Positions 59,101 through 64,000 of a stretch of DNA of 64,000 nucleotides are shown here, piece by piece (position 1 is the stretch's first letter; every line of letters begins with the position of its first letter). The position numbers were made by a program, and so were the translations under genes. The stretch spans positions 4,168,701-4,232,700 of the forward strand of contig OX392541.1 in NCBI GenBank assembly GCA_947623455.1. Reading direction: 5' to 3'. A model generated the notes under the pieces. That model ran no database searches. It saw only the letters and a program-made list of their open reading frames with translations, and had not been told where the DNA came from. This stretch comes from Mimachlamys varia (Eukaryota; Mollusca; Bivalvia; Pectinida; Pectinidae).

Positions 59101-60534
59101 TCATTTAAGCATTGTTGACAGTTGTTTTAGTTTCATTGGGTTATAAAAAAATGTTGTTTGCCTTTAAGCAACACACGTAAATTCATGTGAAGACAACCGC
59201 GACACCTATCGACAATATCAAGGGAGGTAACCCTCAAACTAGTCCATACTGTCTTATAAGGCCTAGCAAAAAAAGCAAGGTAGCTTATTATTACTGAAGC
59301 GAATTTCTTTAAAACCCTTCGCATGCTCATTTACCTCAGCATTTTTCTTTGTTATATGCATATAATATACATTTTGTGTACCACAAGGACTTGCCAATTT
59401 ATTAATAAAGGTAACCCTAAACAGGACATACGTAGACTATATCTATAAGAAACTCTCTGGCGAATACATACATTATTCATTTGATAATACCTTTACGACA
59501 ATGAAACTTATATAAGGAAAAGAACTGTTGACAAAAAGTGGCGCATTGATATTTATTTGAAGACTCCATCATTGTTATTCCTCTGTTTAGAGGTTTGCAA
59601 AAAGAAAAGAAAGGTTTGTGTTACAGCTGATACATTAAGTCACAAAAGCTACTATACAGCGGGTTTCAGCAAAAATATACGATTTTAAAGGCCTTATATA
59701 CGTTACATTGGAAATTTTTTCTTGAATCCGAAAAAATCCTAAAAAAGAATCGATTGATAACCATACAAAAATAATCCTAAAACGAAGTAAACCTGAGCTG
59801 TAACTAACAAGAAACTCTTGACAGAAAATATCCAAAGAATTGAAAATAATTCAGGTGGGGCCCACTTCAAGAACAAGCCGAAGTTAGAAGACAGTTCAAA
59901 ATGGACGCGTGTTTACAAATACCGAGTTTCAACTGCTACTGTACCGGTAACCGCGTAAGAATTGATCTTGTATATTGCTGATATCAGTTTATCATAACTA
60001 AATCTATAAGGATTTAAAAGTTATTAGGCTTGATTTCGGTTCAAGGTTTGCCGAAAGTTACGTATATGTGGCCTAAATACAATCAATATAATACCAAACA
60101 ATTATGAGAAATTCGCAGGAGCTGTCCTATCAGCGCTTACTACTAGACATATATATATACATGTATGTGTCAACTGTACGTTTCCTCCCTACATAATGTA
60201 TGTCTCTGTGTGTCCTGGAGATGTGTTGTGTTCTGTTGGTTCATGTAGTGGGACCGTGCTTCCAACGACATCTGTTATCGTGTCACTCACTGAATACTAC
60301 ATCACAGATGCCACAACACTCATCCAGACCATTGTCTGCCTTGGTTGTTGGAGTTGTGTTAGTAGTAGAATTGAAACACCTTTCTGGATAATCCATGCGT
60401 GGGACAACTTTACGGGGTTCGAACTCCAGCCGCCTGAGTGGAATGTCGGAGTGTTACTGTACCGTTCGACTAATCAAAACATGTTGACAGATTCATTGGT
60501 TTTGAAAAGGGAGTATTCAACTATTGCCAGGAGA
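59101..60534. other. Gene-free spacer
   Basis: No gene is recognised. The longest open frame (60196-60552, 118 codons) lacks any motif. A GGTTCGAACTCC motif at about 60416-60427 resembles a polymerase III B box, but I could not find a convincing A box. Confidence 0.4.
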
Positions 60535-62085
60535 ATGAATATAACGTTTTAAGCTCACACAGCCCGAAAGGTGTGGCGTCCCCCCGCCTAACCACCAGCA
60601 ACAAATACTTTTTACAGTAGAAAGTCTGGTTAAAGAAGTGTAAAGTTTAATTAGTCTGTGATATTCTTAGGGCAAGTAAACTCAATTCATTGAAATAGCA
60701 GCAAAGTATTAAAATTGATAATACTTTCCCATCATGGCACAAATATTCAGGTGAGCAATACAGGCCCTCTGGTTCCCTTATTCATAATACCAACAAACAT
60801 TTTTACATGTACCATTTCCCCGTATCTCAATTTGACAAAAAAATTGACAAAAAATATTTTCTCTAAGTAAAAGCAAAAATATAGTAACTATCATGTATAT
60901 TTATGTTTCTCTTTCTTTCCCGTTCGAGATATTAGCATCTGAGCAGAAGTAAATCCTTCAATCGATCGACACAGATCAAAAGCGATACTCGAGGTATACA
61001 CAAGATTAAAAAAAAACATGTCAAGAGTTACCTACCTTCTTTCTCGCCTTTGAATCCACCCAAATAATGAAATTTTGACGTTTTACTCAACCATGTTAAA
61101 CATTTTTATAATTTATTTATTTTTTCAAAACGCGATTAAGAACAAACATTTAATTGACTGCTAGTAGGGATAAGGTTGTACTTTGAGGATTAATGTTATA
61201 AAATCTATACACCTGGTTAGATTGATTTAATTTTGTATAAAACTCAAAGTTTTTCAAACACAAATTGTTGCTGTTTCAAACACAAAGGTGTCCAACAATG
61301 CGCTGATGTGTAATCAAAGCTCCCCTAAGCCCTAATTGGCCTTGTACGTACATGTTGACGTGACTCTAGAGTGTTATGTGTTTTTACACTTACGTGTACT
61401 TACACTGCACAAATATATTCACGGTCATCAGATCTGTGCTGTGGTACTCTGGGCGGATTGGTCGAGTGATTAACACTACGGCCTTCCATGCAGGCGGTCA
61501 CGGTTCGATCACCAAAATCGTCAAAAAACATGGAATAATCAGAGAAAGTGTTTTTCTCCTGCCCACACATCTCGAACAACACAGGTGGAGTATAAAATGG
61601 TCTGTCTTCGCAGTATCTGTGCTGTAGCACTCGAGTGAGTTGGCATTTTAAAAGATGCAGTTGCAAACACGGTCACACTACAAACAGAACACAATTCAGC
61701 ACACGTGCACACATAGGGAGATACTAGCAAGGTGGTATAGGACAAGTAGTAAGCGCCTGATCGAACGGCTCTTGCGAACTCATCAGAAATGTATATGATA
61801 GAATTGTATGTGATTATTGTGTTATAATTATATATCTATGTACTGTAGAGTAGAATGGCTTATGCTATATTTAGATAGGGCGCTATATCAAATGTTGTAT
61901 AATATTACTATTATTATTATTATCATGTTGGAGGTGCATGTACCTTCTTCTGATGGGTATCCCATTTTGTACCAGTTTATCGTTGGAAGAGGAGATTGTG
62001 TTTGAAAGCAAGTGGGACACGTGCTAGAAATGATAAGACAGTGGGGTACAGAGTGGGTGTGGGAGAAGGTATGCGAGGGAGAGGT
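60535..62085 (+). repeat. Direct duplication of about 1.5 kb, copy A
   Basis: Copies A and B (62491-64000) are collinear from GAATATAAC-GTTTTAAGCTC to GGTACAGAGTGGGTGT-GGAGAAGG. They share GAGCAATACAGGCCCTCTGG, CGTATCTCAATTTGACAAAA, CTGCTAGTAGGGATAAGGTT, AATGCGCTGATGTGTAATCA and AGGGCGCTATATCAAATGTT. Copy A carries the tRNA-like SINE head that copy B lacks. Confidence 0.9.
61447..61935 (+). mobile_element. tRNA-derived SINE-like element in copy A
   Basis: The head GGGCGGATTGGTCGAGTGAT and TAACACTACGGCCTTCCATG resembles a tRNA, with an A box (TGGTCGAGTGATT) and a B box (GGTTCGATCAC at 61502-61512). The tail has AGGGCGCTATATCAAATGTT followed by ATTATTATT repeats. The body encodes nothing. Head-to-tail length is about 490 bp, which is long for a SINE, so the head and tail may belong to two elements. 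Confidence 0.6.
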
Positions 62086-62490
62086 TCGGTGAATGATGGT
62101 GGCTGGTTTCTGTCATTTCGCTTTTTTCCGTAATTTTAAACGTGAAAACCCTCCGGTTTTTGCCTCGTAAAATGTTCGGGAAAAGGCGAAAAGGCGAGAA
62201 AATGAACACAAAAAAGGCGAGAAAGGTGTGGTGAAAAAGGAGTATGGAATTAACAATTGCCAGAAGGACTGGGGTGGGGTAGTTTTTTTTATTCCGAAAT
62301 TCGACTTTAGCTCTTTAACTTTAAATCCAAAGAAATGTGTGGTGAAAAAGGAGTATGGATTTAACAATTGACAGGAGGGTTGGGGATGGGGTAGTTCTTT
62401 TATTCCGAGGTTCGACCTTAGCTCTTTAACTTTGAATCCAAAGATGGTGGTATCAATTAACTAGGTCCGTGTTATACGTTTTTGTACAAT
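62086..62490. repeat. Spacer between duplicated segments with an internal 112-bp tandem repeat
   Basis: GTGGTGAAAAAGGAGTATGG and the following TTAACAATTG, GGGGTAGTT-TTTTATTCCG and TAGCTCTTTAACTTT segments occur twice (about 62227-62335 and 62338-62443). Minus-strand frames here are repeat artefacts. Confidence 0.75.
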
Positions 62491-64000
62491 ATGAATATAA
62501 CAGTTTTAAGCTCACACAGTCTGAAAGGTGTGCCCCCCTCCCCCCTTACCACCACCAGCAAGTATATTTTAACTAATATATTTGCAATACTATGAGTCCC
62601 TGGGTAATATTTTTTACCAGTTGAAAGATTGGTTAAAGAAGTGTTAAATTTAATTAGTCTTGGATATTCTTAGACCAAGGAAACTCAATTCATTTAAAAA
62701 GTAGCAAAGTACTAAACTTGATAACACTTTCTCATAAAGGCACAAATATCCAGTTGAGCAATACAGGCCCTCTGGTCCTCTAATTCATAATACCAACTAG
62801 TTTTCGTACATGTACCATTTCCCCGTATCTCAATTTGACAAAAAAGTGACAAAAATAATTTACTCTAAGAAAAAGCAAAAATATAGTAACTTTCATGTAT
62901 ATGTATATTCATGTTTCTCTTTCTTTCCCGTTTCGAGATAGTAGCTGTACACCGTTGATCTGAGCAGTAGTCAAAACTGAAATTGATCTACATAGATTTA
63001 TAGCGATACTCGGTTGTTTAACTGTAGAAGGTATACACAAGAAAGAAAAAAAATGTCAAGAGTTATCTACCATTTCACTCGCCTTTGACACCACCCAAAT
63101 AATGAAATTTTGACGTTCTACGCAACCATTTTAAACAATATTATAATTTATTTATTTTTCAAAACGTAATACAGAACAAACATTTAATTGACTGCTAGTA
63201 GGGATAAGGTTTTACTATGAGGATTAATGTTATAAAATCTACACACCTGGTTAGATCGATTTAATTTTGTATAAATCTCAAAGTTTTTCAAACACAAATT
63301 GTTGCTGTTTCAAACACAAAGGTGTCCAACAATGCGCTGATGTGTAATCAAAGCTCCCCTAAGTCCTAATTGTCCTGATACGTACATGTTGCCTGTGGAG
63401 TGTTACGTGTTTTTACACTTACGTGTACTTACACTACACACCTATCTTCACGCTCATATCACAAAGTGTTTTCCTCCTGCCAACACAACTCGAACAAACC
63501 GAGTGAAGTATACAATGGTCTGTGTCCGCAGTATCGAGTTGGCATTATAAAATAATGCATTATAAAAGATGCACGGTCCCATTACAAACAGAAAACAATT
63601 CAGTGCATACATACACATAGGGAGATACTAGCCAGGTGGTATAAGACATGTAGTTAGCGCCTTATCGTGGAGCTACTAGCCAGGTGGTATAGGACATGTA
63701 GTTAGCGCCTTATCGTGGAGCTCTTGCGAACTTCTCAGAATTGGATATGATAGAATTGTAGATCTATGTACTGTAAAGCACTTTGGAATGGCTTATGCTA
63801 GATAGGGCGCTATATCAAATGTTGTATATTATCATTATTATGTTGGAGGTGCATGTACCTTCTTGTAATGGGTATCCTATTTTGTACCGGTTTATTGTTA
63901 GAAGAGGAGATTATGTTTGAAAGCAAGTCGGACACGGGCTGGAACTGATAAGATAGTGGGGTACAGAGTGGGTGTAGGAGAAGGTATGAGAGGGAGAAGT
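62491..64000 (+). repeat. Direct duplication of about 1.5 kb, copy B (runs off the window)
   Basis: It is collinear with 60535-62085. Relative to copy A it lacks about 110-120 bp that include the tRNA-like A and B boxes (junction near 63457). It has gained a 47-bp tandem repeat at about 63624-63722 (CTAGCCAGGTGGTATA, TAGTTAGCGCCTTATCGTGG twice). Confidence 0.9.

Noticed and set aside
60196..60552. 118-codon open frame and a B-box-like motif
   Set aside because: No domain is recognised, and the polymerase III A box needed for a SINE call is not visible.
61447..61520. A functional tRNA gene
   Set aside because: A and B boxes are present, but the acceptor stem does not close and the segment continues into a SINE-like body with an (ATT)n tail, so it is better read as a tRNA-derived SINE head.
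62024..62367. Overlapping minus-strand frames with repeated YSFFTT
   Set aside because: They are translations of a 112-bp tandem repeat and of the edge of the 1.5-kb duplication.

Overview
The window is animal nuclear DNA, most likely from a mollusc and probably a bivalve. This rests on a long intron-rich gene with GT-AG introns, several dispersed non-coding repeat families, inverted-repeat (MITE-like) elements, a tRNA-derived SINE with an (ATT)n tail, and repeat ends of a kind I associate with bivalve genomes. The organism call is inference; no species is claimed.

Layout. (1) Positions 1-25754 are one uninterrupted 33-bp satellite of about 780 units. It runs off the left edge and is organised into higher-order blocks of roughly 3 kb. 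(2) 25755-29023 is gene-free and holds small inverted repeats, two copies of a dispersed repeat family and a nested MITE. (3) 29024-29495 is a 36-bp minisatellite. (4) 29795-55299 is one plus-strand gene of 18 coding exons, for which a gap-free 656-residue protein can be assembled with all phases matching. It is a solute carrier family 5 (SLC5) sodium-coupled transporter, closest in my judgement to the SLC5A8/A12/A6 group (monocarboxylate/multivitamin carriers). (5) 55300-64000 has no gene I recognise. It holds repeat copies, a broken non-LTR reverse transcriptase fragment, and a direct duplication of about 1.5 kb carrying SINE sequence.

The standout observation is inside the transporter gene. 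At least four exon-intron junctions have been amplified into tandem arrays that carry a splice site in each unit or in recurrent units. The exon 7 acceptor plus exon start is amplified as a 66-bp unit (about 26 acceptors). The exon 9 acceptor/start forms an array of about 36-62-bp units. The exon 10 end plus donor is a 33-bp unit (5 donors, reading in frame). The exon 13 end plus donor is a 34-bp unit (about 92 donors over 3.1 kb). Exon 14 is also partly duplicated, and two eroded exon-7 copies lie upstream of the 66-bp array. So one gene has repeatedly turned its own splice junctions into minisatellites, creating over a hundred decoy or alternative splice sites. Frame analysis shows that some alternatives would add in-frame peptide repeats while most would introduce early stops.

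All calls are by eye, with no alignment or database search. Exon boundaries are supported by agreeing phase, consensus splice sites and recognisable SLC5 motifs. The 4-base first coding exon is the least certain part of the gene model.
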